Shown one piece after another: positions 55,753 through 64,000 of a stretch of DNA of 64,000 bases. Position numbers and translations under genes: made by a program. Where the stretch lies: NCBI GenBank assembly GCA_963377175.1, contig CAUJNA010003079.1, positions 243,501 to 307,500 on the forward strand, in the 5' to 3' direction. Each line of letters starts with the position of its first letter. Positions within the stretch are counted from its first letter, which is position 1. The DNA is from Effrenium voratum. Its lineage: Eukaryota; Sar; Dinophyceae; Suessiales; Symbiodiniaceae. The notes under the pieces were generated by a model. The model was not told the DNA's origin, did not search any database, and was given only the letters and a program-made list of their open reading frames with translations.

Positions 55753-55952
55753 ATCTTGGCACTCAGGCACGGCTTGTTGATGACAAAGTAGAACCTGAGC
55801 AAAGCATTTGGCAACTCGCTATGCCCAATGCAGTGTGGTGGCACAAGGCATCCATGGCTTGCGTCAAGGGAGGCGAAATTAAAATCGGCCATTCTGGAGG
55901 GACAGCGTTTCCTCCGTTCACATTGCGCTTGCCAACCATGTGGCAGCTGCAG
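55753..55952 (+). CDS. plus-strand exon-like frame
   Basis: LGTQARLVDDKVEPEQSIWQ, AMPNAVWWHKASMACVKGGE, IKIGHSGGTAFPPFTLRL. Acceptor GATTCTCAG, donor CTGCAG|GTTAAA. The overlapping plus frame just upstream (ADGPGMSYAWRKNWEGPPS) would need a frameshift. Opposite to the main cluster; mobile-element or gene origin is unresolved. Confidence 0.4.
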
Positions 55953-56157
55953 GTTAAAACGGTGCCAAAAAGCCAATATGAGGAACATGCCACTTCTGAA
56001 CAAAGAAAGCAGCCTTCGCACATATTATGATCAGCTTGGATTGCTTGCTGGAACATGCCAATATATGCTAATAGACAATGACAAAGTGACTGCCCCAATG
56101 ACTGCCCTGTCCTGTTGCGTGGGCAAAAATGCCAACATGTACTACGATGCCTTCTTC

Positions 56158-56280
56158 TAGGGGTACCTCCCCCATTCTTTCCAGGGATCCCTCTTTCTAG
56201 AAAACCTCCAGAAACCCAGGGAAAACGGCTCCAATTTTTGAGAAGAACGATGGTTTAAAAGAATGGGGAATCATCCCCTG
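56158..56280. mobile_element. family H inverted-repeat element
   Basis: AGGGGTACCTCCCCCATTC start and AAAGAATGGGGAATCATCCC end. The sister copy is at 59773-59899. Confidence 0.7.
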
Positions 56281-56680
56281 GACTTTTGTTTCGCAAAAGA
56301 AACTTGGAAGCATGAAGCACACGCACGCTTTAGGGCGCAAGATGTAGCTGAAATAAACCGTGTGGCGAGTGCCAAAGGCTGTCGACCAGTCAACTCAAGC
56401 CACTGAGCAGAACTTTACCAAAGGATTCCAAAAGTACCCTACCCTCCACATGGAACCCGACGTTTCGAGGTGGTTTGGACTATCTTCATTCAACTCTGAC
56501 CTGGCCGGTTCCATGGTCTGAGACCTCTATCCCCACGCTCAAAAAACTTGCAAACCTCGCGGACGAAAGTTTGGCCTTTACGGAATGCTGATGTGTGAAT
56601 AGGTATTCTTTGCAAAACCTAGTTCTCCACATTAACTACCTCCTTTTTTAGTAAACGGGTGTTTGGAGTAGGGGATATGC

Positions 56681-56810
56681 CATCATATATGTAGCGGAGC
56701 TTCCGGATGTCCCGACAGAGGCTTGCAGCCCGGGGCGCAGCGGCATCAGAAGCTGCAGCACCCTCAGCAGCCACACCACCAGGTGCCAAACCACAGCCTC
56801 TCAAAGCTCT
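56681..56810 (-). CDS. internal exon, Ala-rich
   Basis: RALRGCGLAPGGVAAEGAA then ASLCRDIRKLRYIYDG. Acceptor CCAAACGCAG and a GC donor (GATG|GCATAT). A second minus frame (EAVVWHLVVWLLRVLQLL) is open with even higher GC3, so the frame is not certain. Confidence 0.5.
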
Positions 56811-56840
56811 CTGCGTTTGGTGGCGCAATCTTTGAGGCCC

Positions 56841-56955
56841 TCAGATCCCCCACGAAAAGTTTAACTTCTGGTGGGTCAAATGGAAACTACCACTAAACGC
56901 CAAAAGGAAAAAAGACTAAGGGGATGGCTGGGAGTGCTGGGAGCCACCAAGTACT
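56841..56955 (-). mobile_element. family I dispersed repeat
   Basis: CAGATCCCCCACGAAAAG to GGGAGCCACCAAG. Confidence 0.6.
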
Positions 56956-57232
56956 GAAAACTTGGTCGTCTCCGAATCTGCACCCATTTTGTTGGGGTCC
57001 AACGGGAACGAGAAATGGGCTTGGACCAATTTCGTTGGTTTCCAACCCCCGCCCCCCGCCGCTTGAGAAAAGCTTGCAGCCTGCAACTCAGAAACACCTC
57101 AGAAAGAAAAACACGGAATGGCATGGGGCGGGATCCATCAAGGGCTGCTTTTTGGATCATGAGAGCTTTCAAGCTGTCGGTAGCTGAGGCAGGTGCAGGA
57201 AGGAAGCAAAATTGAGGATATCTCTGAACACG

Positions 57233-57335
57233 GCAAAAGCTTAAGCCCCCTGGAAGAAGAGACATACATCCAGTAGTGACAGATTCCCTTTAAAACCAAC
57301 AAGGGAAAGTAAACAACATATTCATTTCGGCAAGT
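57233..57335 (-). mobile_element. family B element
   Basis: GCTTAAGCCCCCTGGAAG start, GGCAAGTGGAAG end. Confidence 0.6.
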
Positions 57336-57482
57336 GGAAGATGAGCCTTCATGCCGGGCCGGAGCTGCAGGTTCAGGGAATTCAAATTTACATTTGGGTC
57401 TCGCACTTTCCAGTGCTTGCAGCCTACTCTTCGACGCTTTCAGAATGATCTGCGTATTTATCGGCGTAGCTAGCGAACTCAC

Positions 57483-57621
57483 GTCCTGAGAGTGGATTGG
57501 CCAAAGCAATCCAGTCCGCGAACTCGGGGATTGAGAAGAAAGCCCGCCCATTTTCCCCCAGAACAGGCTGTTATGTGCAAGTGCCGGCCGGAGTCGGCAA
57601 CGGCAGGTGAGGGACGCAAAG
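57483..57621 (-). CDS. internal exon, frame ambiguous
   Basis: Excellent sites (TTTCCAACGCAG and GGAC|GTGAGT). FASLTCRCRLRPALAHNSL or LRPSPAVADSGRHLHITACS can be read; both stay open. Confidence 0.55.
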
Positions 57622-57741
57622 CTGCGTTGGAAACAAACCCTGGTCAGGCAACTGGTGGACATTGGCAATTCTGATCCAGCCTGCGCATGGGCAATTACTA
57701 CTCGACCAAGCCAAGCGACAAGTCAAGCACTGCCAACTCAC

Positions 57742-57841
57742 ACTGTCACAGGCCACAAAGCAATCTCTGGGGGCTTGCGTGAACCGAACCTCAAGGGGCG
57801 GCTGCGACTGCAAGGATTCCAGAGCCAGGAGCGTGAAGTTG
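57742..57841 (-). CDS. internal exon, unknown protein
   Basis: NFTLLALESLQSQPPLEVRF then TQAPRDCFVACDS. Perfect donor AGT|GTGAGT, acceptor CCCTGTAG. Confidence 0.55.
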
Positions 57842-58100
57842 CTACAGGGTCTCCCCATTGAAGTTATCATGATCCCTTGCAGGCACCCCACCTTCATGAG
57901 TGGGTGCCCAAAAGTATCCGAACTTGTGCTGGCCACTCAAATGGAAGACCCCAGAAAACTTCTTCAAGTCCAACTCCCAGGTTACCCTTCCTTTGGATCG
58001 CTTTGGATTCGGATGTGAACCGATTCTTCTGGAGGGTACCCTCTCACCAAACATGTCGGTGCACCAAGCCCCAAGAGGAACCTCGTCTTACAGGGGTCTG

Positions 58101-58225
58101 TGCACCAAACCTTCCATTTGCGTTTAGAGCCCCCTGAAAAAGATAGAACTACTTTCAGTAGTCATAGGTTACCTTTAAAACCAACAGGGGGAAATAACAC
58201 ATATCTTCTTTTCGGACGGAAGAAA
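58101..58225 (-). mobile_element. family B element abutting an exon
   Basis: On the minus strand it begins GTTTCTTCCGTCCG right at the end of exon 58227-58350 and ends GCAAATGGAAG. Confidence 0.6.
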
Positions 58226-58226
58226 C

Positions 58227-58350
58227 CGTGTCGAGAGGGTATGGAGCTCTGGCTCAATCGCCTCCACTCCTCGGATCGAGCGCCGTTGGTTCCTCTCTTT
58301 CTTTTCTTTCCGAACGCCCTTCGTTCGGAGACTTCGATGGCACCTGCGCC
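58227..58350 (-). CDS. internal exon with basic cluster
   Basis: GAGAIEVSERRAFGKKRKRG then TNGARSEEWRRLSQSSIPSR. KKRKRG resembles a nuclear localisation signal. Excellent acceptor CTCCTGCCTTTCAG, donor CACG|GTTTCT. The phase fits 59252-59380. Confidence 0.65.
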
Positions 58351-59251
58351 CTGAAAGGCAGGAGCTATGCTATCCACACGGCTCCTATGCCTTGGGATCC
58401 TCGGCTGACCCCGACAAAACCGGAGAACCACACTCAATCATGACCATGTCTTACCCCTTAAAACTCCAAGCCCTGGGGAAGTTAATCTTTTACAGACATA
58501 TAGCCCATGTTACCCAAAAAGTTGAAAAGTTGTGTTTTTTTTAAGAGGTAAGATGTTGAATATTGAATGATGCGTAGTGATGCGCTAGGTGGTTTCTCCA
58601 GAAGCACCTCAGCAATCAGCCACTTCAAATCCAAAAACGTGCCCTGTACTCGCAGCCCGGGCCGTGACTAGCGAGTGCGAAGGTCTGAACTGCTGAACCT
58701 CAACACTCTGGGAACAACCCGGTGCACTAGGGAGAGCCCCTTTGAAGCATAATCGTTGAAAAGAAGCCTTGCTGCCCACTGTATATCACAGACGGTAGCT
58801 CGGAAGAACGATTGAAACAAGAATTTGCCTCACAGCCGCGCAATGCCGCGCAACGGCCAATCTGGGTGGCAGGAGGAGCGGTTGTGGCTCGAATTGAGAG
58901 CTTTAGCTGTACAAGAAGCTCGAAACTCGAAAGCCATCAAAGTTGCGGTTCAATCTTGAAAGCCATCAAAGTGGTGCGTCCATTCTGCGTAGCTTCACCT
59001 CGTCTTTGAGGATGGTTTTGTCGACCTCTAATCCTCGGTTGATTTCTGCTCCCTGCTCAAAGTTTTTAACTTTTGGTGGTTTAAAGATGCTTAAACGAAA
59101 ACCCATGAGTTGGCCAAAAGTTGTTCAGAACATCCTTTAACATCCTTTTCCAAAATGCTTGGCAAAAAAGTTGTTCAGCCCTAACATCCTTTAACATCCT
59201 TTGGCAAAATGCCACGAAGAATCGCTTGAGGAAGAAGTTGAGACTCCTCAC

Positions 59252-59380
59252 ATGCTTCTGGTGGCTCGTGGCTGTGGGCGGGCCATCGAGCGAGGGACTA
59301 ATCCAGTCCATAGAGACGAAGCTGGCGTCTGGCTCCCGATAGCTCACGGACTCATTGGTCTCCACCGTGCCGGTGCCTTG
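59252..59380 (-). CDS. internal exon, unknown protein
   Basis: Forty-three codons, phase 0 both ends: QGTGTVETNESVSYREPDAS then FVSMDWISPSLDGPPTATSH. Donor CAT|GTGAGG, acceptor CGTTGCAG. The other two frames are closed, so the frame is secure. Confidence 0.7.
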
Positions 59381-59575
59381 CTGCAACGACCCCCCTGCAA
59401 AAAAAAAAACAACTTCCTGGGGGTTGAGTGGAAAACTCCAAATAAGTTCAACCAAAAAGTGGACAAGTCGAAAGATCCAACCCAACAGCAGTTCAGGAAT
59501 AGTGGGAAACTTCCATAGTGGGAAACTCCCAATAGCAGTTCAGGTGCTCGTGTAGACATGCATCGTGGCACCCAC

Positions 59576-59730
59576 CTCCTCCGACTCGGATGGTGACACC
59601 CCACCAGTGGCTACACTGGAGCTGCAGCCCATGATGCGCTTGCGAGATTTGAGTCCCTCGAGCCGAGTCAGCCGAACAGTCCGATACTTTGGAAGGATAA
59701 AGCTCGCCCCTAGGCCAGCATCCAAGACAT
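59576..59730 (-). CDS. exon with MGCSSS, possible lipid-modified start
   Basis: VLDAGLGASFILPKYRTV, RLTRLEGLKSRKRI, then MGCSSSVATGGVSPSESEE. Donor GAG|GTGGGT leads in phase 0 to 59252-59380. MGCSSS would be an N-myristoylation plus palmitoylation signal if translation starts there (about 59629). Otherwise this is an internal exon of the 60 kb gene. A third minus frame is also open. Confidence 0.6.
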
Positions 59731-59772
59731 CTTGTCAAGCAACAAAACTGAAGAGTGACAACACAGCTTTCG

Positions 59773-59899
59773 AGGGGTAACTTCCAATCCCATTCTTTCC
59801 AGGCATGTTTTTTTCTAGACAACCTCCGGAATGCCAGGGAAAACGAATCCGGTTTTTGAAAAGAACGATGGTTGAAAGAATGGGGAATCAACCCCTAGA
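59773..59899. mobile_element. family H inverted-repeat element
   Basis: Sister of 56158-56280, sharing CCCATTCTTTCC and GGAAAACG blocks. Lies between coding regions. Confidence 0.7.
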
Positions 59900-59919
59900 A
59901 AACGACCCACTGCAACGAC

Positions 59920-60244
59920 CTGAACATCAAATCCAACTGATTTGCCAGGGCCCCTTCTTGGCCCAGCATGCAGTGGCATAGGATGACATCAATGGATGCA
60001 CTTGGAACTCCCGGTTTTTGCTCATTCCCGATTGCCTCTTCCTTCTTCAGTGGAGGTACTGGAGGAAAATAAAGGACAGCTAGCCGGGCGCAGGGCTCGG
60101 ATGCTTCCCCGTCCCGATCCGCGACCCACGCCCCAAGGTTTCGAGTTCCTGCCTGCAGCAGCGTGTTGTGGCTGGGCAAGTGGTAGACGAGGCTCTGGGC
60201 TGAGAAGCGCATCTCAAGCTTCAAGCTGTCCATGGAGGGCAATC
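59920..60244 (-). CDS. long exon, unknown protein
   Basis: The longest convincing exon, about 108 codons: LPSMDSLKLEMRFSAQSLVY, HLPSHNTLLQAGTRNLGAWV, ADRDGEASEPCARLAVLYF, VPSASIDVILCHCMLGQEG. Acceptor GGCAGCCCAG, donor TTCAG|GTCGTT. Without the donor it stops at a TAG at the family H border and would be the last exon. No family recognised. Confidence 0.7.
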
Positions 60245-60319
60245 CTGGGCTGCCACGAGACACGAGAAAAAAAGAGAAAAAAAACGCAGCTTGCGAAGGC
60301 TGCCGCGGCCTTTTTTTCT

Positions 60320-60471
60320 TGGCGAGGGGCGATTTCAAGAGAGCCCTGCTTGAATTTCACAAAAATGCCAATGAAAGCCGAATTTCCATGCCAAAAGGCT
60401 TTGCAGTGGAAGATATTCAAGCAACAGGTGGATGGCCACATATCCCAATTGTCAAGGCCTTCAAGCAATAG
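60320..60471 (+). CDS. possible plus-strand frame
   Basis: GDFKRALLEFHKNANESRIS then MPKGFAVEDIQATGGWPHIP to TAG. Protein-like, no splice support. Confidence 0.3.
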
Positions 60472-60886
60472 GAACTGCCCCTAGAACTGTAAATGCCACC
60501 AAGTTTCTCAGAAGACCCTCCGAAAGGACATCTCTGCAAATGAGTGCAGTTGGAAGTTTCCGCAAGTTTTGTTGCAGTAGGTCACAATTTGTTTATACAG
60601 GAGTCCAGCTCTGAGAGGACCTGGATTGAAACATATCCCTGATTGAAAAAATCACTTGACTTCATGTTTTTTGCCAGGGCATCCTTTCGGCTTCCGCCCA
60701 GTCGAAACTTGACATGGTGAAGCAGAAACGAAGTCAAGTTCAGATCCAAACCGGTCTTAACCAACACCCACGTGCCAAACATGTATGGCACATCAGTGTT
60801 TCGCAGCCTGAAGATGCTTACGAAGCTCTGTCATCTCCACTCTTCGCCTCAGCCCGGTGACATGCCTAGGGCAAAGCTTTGAACAC

Positions 60887-60919
60887 CTGGTTGCAAAGTT
60901 GTCGAAACGCCGTCCCCAA
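60887..60919 (-). CDS. 11-codon exon after a family F introner
   Basis: LGTAFRQLCNQ, phase 0 both ends, donor CCAG|GTGTTC. Confidence 0.55.
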
Positions 60920-61008
60920 CTTGGAGTCTCCTTCTGACCCTTAAAGAATGGGGTCATTACCCAAACTCATGGGGTCATTGACCCATTTCTAAAGGGTCAG
61001 AAGGAGAC
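60920..61008 (-). mobile_element. family F introner-like element (exact intron)
   Basis: 89 bp. Inverted arms GTCTCCTTCTGACCCTTTA and TTAAGGGTCAGAAGGAGAC, followed by TCCAAG. Donor AGA|GTCTCC, acceptor CCAAG. Phase-0 frames on both sides. Confidence 0.7.
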
Positions 61009-61125
61009 TCTAGGCAAATCCGCACCGCTCAAGTACCACCTGAATCCGAGGGTGTAACCTGCATCGACAAAGCCGAAGCTGCTCGTGTCATGAGTCAGGA
61101 GCGGTAGCTTCAAGGAAAACCGAAT
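61009..61125 (-). CDS. internal exon, unknown protein
   Basis: Thirty-nine codons: IRFSLKLPLLTHDTSSFGFV then DAGYTLGFRWYLSGADLPR. Acceptor GTCCCTTGAAG. Beta-rich look. Runs in frame into 60887-60919. Confidence 0.65.
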
Positions 61126-61587
61126 CTTCAAGGGACAAACCGAAGACATTCCCCCCACCCCACGGCCACTTGGAGATAAACCGATAAACCCGTGCAAACC
61201 GTGCACAGCTCACAGGCTGGCATGTTCTCAACTGCGCTTCAATTGGCCAAGAATTCTAATAGGGAACCACCTCAAAAGTGATGGGTGGACATGAATCCCC
61301 ACCTAAATGATGTCCATCACAGGGTCCCTGTTTAAAATTCATACCCAATTCAGTTGGGCAAAGGGGCTCTGGAATGCATCTGCTGACTTGTCTCCGCGGA
61401 TGCCGCTTTCCGACCTGCGCAGAACGCCTAACGACCCCCCCCCCCGCCACAATATTTGGGATGGTCTCAATTTCCTGAGTGGATTCGCCAAACAGAGTCC
61501 AAACTTGTTGTTTACCAAAATGGTGTTCAACCCAAAAAAAAAATCCCAGGAACTCCGGAAGTGAGTTCGACGGCTTTGGTGGCTCAC

Positions 61588-61795
61588 CAAATGCCGTTTC
61601 TGTCCCCCGGCTCGCCGGGCAGGCGTGAGCTCCAAACGCGGCGCAAGCCGAAAAAACTTGAGTGCAGCCAAGCCACGAGCAAAGGCGTCCTGCCAGCGGC
61701 AACATGACTTGCGACTGAGACTCCATGCGACCATTGCACTTGCGCCATACTTGGCAACACCGCAACATGATGCCACGCCGCAAAGAGTCAGTACA
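61588..61795 (-). CDS. internal exon, frame ambiguous
   Basis: Excellent acceptor TTGGCATTTTCAG and donor TTTG|GTGAGC. Two frames are open throughout: CTDSLRRGIMLRCCQVWRKC (higher GC3) and VLTLCGVASCCGVAKYGAS with FARGLAALKFFRLAPRLEL (which fits the phase of 61009-61125). Confidence 0.6.
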
Positions 61796-62599
61796 CTGAA
61801 AATGCCAAAGCCGCATTGATCCAACATCCTCACAAATTGAATCCGAATCAACTCCAAAATGCACGGAACACCCTCTAGACCGACAGGTGGACCGCTTCTC
61901 GCTCCTCTCACCCGCTGAGATGCGTGTTGCCGCGTCTTGCCCCGTGCGTGTAGAGCGGATCCTTGGGTTTGGGAAATGGAAAGACATCTCTGAGCACTCA
62001 GAACCCATGGAGCTTTGGTTCCCAATATGGACACCGGTTCCCCCCCTCCTCCCAGAATTGGTAGAGTTGGGGGGAGGGGGAGGCTGGAGCGAGGAGGAAA
62101 AGAAAGGAGAGGAAAGTAGGGAAAAGAGAGTGCATTGAAAAGTACAACTTGCAGATGCAACATGCCTGGATTTCTAGATAGCCGATGCTGGTGGTCTTTA
62201 TTGTGGGGTTGTGTCATTTGTGTGGGGTGGTGCCCCGGCCCAGTCTGGAAGCAGTGTACAGGTATCCATGGAGCAATGAGCATCCTCATTGCTTAGCACA
62301 CAGCTATCGCAAGCACTGCCTTCCAAATCTGTCTGGCCTGTGCGAATAGAAATTGCATGTTGCTTTGAAAGCTTTGCTGTTACGAACTATTGGGGCGCTC
62401 TTTATGTCTGCTCCTTTGCCGCAGGTTTCGACCAAAAGTAGTGTCAGGCAAACCAAGAGTGGTATTCCAGTGTTCCAGTGTTCATGGGAAAGTTGACTTC
62501 TGAAATCGGGGCGCCGATATTTCTGGGGGTTCTCTCATGCTGACCTCCCACGACCAAATCCTTTGACCCTAACTCAGTTGCCCCGGATGGGACCTGGAA

Positions 62600-62810
62600 A
62601 TACCAGGGTGACCGCCGAGTGATGGGAGCCAAAAGGTCGAAAGGTCGATTCGCTTTGGGCGAGTGAGCCCGTGGGCTAAGGATACGCCCCAGAAGATGCC
62701 ACGCCCAGTTTCTGCAGGCTCGGACACGCAAAGACTCAGAGACCCGCAGTTTCTTTTGGCACTCTTCCGTAAGGGCAGTGCCGCGAAAGTCAAGGGGTGC
62801 ATGAAACCCA
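62600..62810 (-). CDS. possible exon
   Basis: FRGTALTEECQKKLRVSESL then RVRACRNWAWHLLGRIL, continuous with the frame of 62830-63066 on genomic DNA. The end is unclear. Confidence 0.4.
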
Positions 62811-62829
62811 CATGTGTCAACTATGGCAC

Positions 62830-63066
62830 CTGCTCTAGAAGGGGCTGAACCCGAGATGCTTCCCATGCCCCAGGCGCACCAACAAAACATCCGTCCGAGC
62901 GCTTTGTTTTCCCGCGCTGATGGAACCGATGGCTCTGCCGCCACACGCAAGTGTTCCAAGCGCTTCGCGAAATCTTCGAGGAATCCCAGCTCCTCCTCCC
63001 TGGACAACGCCTGAGTCTCGTTGGAAAGGGCCCTACTGGCATATGCAGCTGTTTTAGCCACAGCGG
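62830..63066 (-). CDS. internal exon, unknown protein
   Basis: About 79 codons: AKTAAYASRALSNETQALSR, EEELGFLEDFAKRLEHLRVA, ALGRMFCWCAWGMGSISGSA. A charged helix in the middle. Acceptor AGTCCTGTAG, donor GCAG|GTGCCA. Confidence 0.7.
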
Positions 63067-63199
63067 CTACAGGACTATGAATCCCCTGTAGCTACACAGG
63101 AACAGTGGTTTGGTGCTGTTCCGGGGTGGTTCCCTCTACTAACATCAAGGGTTCAAATCCGGAACCACCAGCTAAGGGTTCATCTGATAAGCGCAAGTG

Positions 63200-63270
63200 A
63201 GCCGCGGCGCCGTGGTGCGATGGGCAGCCCCCGAGAAAAGCCATGCCCGACTTGGTGTCTTAGCTGGGCC
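63200..63270 (-). CDS. possible exon after family A copy 17
   Basis: GPAKTPSRAWLFSGAAHRTT, starting at CTGGAG|GGC, the inner acceptor of the element. Confidence 0.4.
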
Positions 63271-63373
63271 CTCCAGTAGAGAGGTTAGAATAAGGGTACC
63301 CCTTTTCTGTAGTCTATTTTAGTAGGGGAACCCTCGCCAAAAAGGGGTACAAGGGCACTACTGGGGGACCTAG
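63271..63373 (-). mobile_element. family A element, copy 17
   Basis: Near-consensus copy with CTGGGCCCTCCAG and GGGGGACCTAG ends. Confidence 0.7.
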
Positions 63374-63571
63374 TTGAAAAATCCCGAGTTGTTCATTCCC
63401 AACACCCGGAAGGTCAGTCCCTGCTGAGCACCAGCAAGTTGTGTGACTCGATTACGCCTGCTAGAAATGCAAATATCTTCGGGTCTGGGCTCGTCTCAGA
63501 ATCAAACAGCTGTTAAAGCCTTGCAGGACGGCCCTTAGCAAACCTGCGGTTTAGTGGTGGACCCATACCCA

Positions 63572-63737
63572 CATAGGTACAGTTACCCCCCTATGGAGAT
63601 TTCCCAAGAAACGGATGGGCCAGAAGGGTTTGTGCCATCTGGTCGTTACGTGCGATGCAGGAAATATCACAAATCACCAGGTTCCTGGTGTGCATGTGGC
63701 AACACTGGATTTTCCAATACGCCCAATGAGGAACACA
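63572..63737 (+). CDS. plus-strand exon-like frame
   Basis: VDPYPHRYSYPPMEISQETD, GPEGFVPSGRYVRCRKYHKS, WCACGNTGFSNTPNEEHR before a very good donor CAGG|GTATGT. Cysteine pairs could bind metal. Opposite to the cluster. A downstream plus frame (MDLSRFLLQLQACNIEPV, from 63811) stays open to the window end. Confidence 0.4.
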
Positions 63738-64000
63738 GGGTATGTAACCTTCACAACTTTTGGGGTGTTTTCTCCTGGGGGTGGGGTCAGTGGCTTGTGT
63801 CATCTTAGCCATGGATCTTTCGAGGTTCCTACTTCAACTCCAGGCCTGCAACATCGAGCCTGTAAAGCAAAAGCATGCCTTGATTTGCCTGTGGACAGAA
63901 AGTGTATGCATAATGCTTCTCAAGGACAGCCATCCACATAATGCCAATACAAACGCATTTGCCGCCAAAGGAACCAGTCCCGGGTCCCTCAATAGTAAAA

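Noticed and set aside
61339..62289. 316-codon minus-strand frame as a single gene
   Set aside because: Its first part crosses a low-complexity CCTCCTCCC tract and its last part runs past a clear GTGAGC donor; only the 61588-61795 portion is exon-like.
1..64000. Spliced-leader relics, rRNA, CRISPR arrays, bacterial promoters
   Set aside because: I looked for CTCAAG-type leader remnants, rRNA-like blocks and regularly spaced repeats with unique spacers and saw none that hold up.

Overview
The window looks like a piece of a dinoflagellate nuclear genome. This is inferred from the sequence, not from a database match. The evidence is short high-GC3 exons scattered in long introns, both GT-AG and GC-AG introns, tandem duplicate genes in the same orientation, ankyrin-repeat genes of the kind abundant in dinoflagellates, long low-complexity arrays, and many short inverted-repeat elements that behave as introns. 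No rRNA, tRNA, operon, CRISPR array or bacterial-type signal was seen.

Almost every convincing exon lies on the minus strand, from about 63.1 kb down to 0.1 kb, so the window appears to be one unidirectional gene cluster. Exons are reported singly because gene boundaries cannot be fixed without RNA data. Minus-strand layout: 63.1-57.5 kb, one or two genes, including an exon with an N-myristoylation-type MGCSSS start; 50.5-44.5 kb, several exons including a likely gene start at 49844 with a signal-peptide-like N terminus; 43.5-41.5 kb, four exons; 40.8-38.6 kb and about 35.8-33.0 kb, two tandem paralogous ankyrin-repeat genes; 30.4-21.3 kb, scattered small exons; 18.9-10.5 kb, a dense run of about 15 exons of unknown function; 10.0-0.1 kb, further exons, one with an in-frame 20-residue tandem duplication. 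A few coding-like islands on the plus strand (around 29.2, 55.8, 60.4 and 63.6 kb) may be transposon remnants or separate genes.

The most interesting content is a set of short (about 65-140 bp) terminal-inverted-repeat families. In the best one (family A, 17 copies including a fragment) the repeats carry CTAGGTCC/GGACCTAG ends. All 17 copies have the same orientation. Read on the minus strand, each full copy is a mini-intron: GT(CC) donor, TTCTAAC branch-like box, pyrimidine-rich tract and AG acceptor. At several sites the element fills the gap between two exons exactly, and removing it keeps the reading frame. Single copies of at least four other families (D, E, F, G) do the same, with inverted-repeat ends that supply GT on one side and AG on the other. 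This fits introners, meaning DNA elements that create introns on insertion, and suggests several unrelated introner families active in one genome.

The non-genic remainder is dominated by simple-sequence arrays: CAAG/CAAA/CCCA at 3.84-4.56 kb, GAGT and GTGAGTGGA at 31.0-32.7 kb, CCAA/CCCAGCCA/CCCAAC/CCCGAC/CCCCAC at 54.2-54.8 kb. There is also a giant imperfect palindrome at 53.6-54.1 kb and a degenerate CCTAAAA tract at 5.96-6.26 kb.
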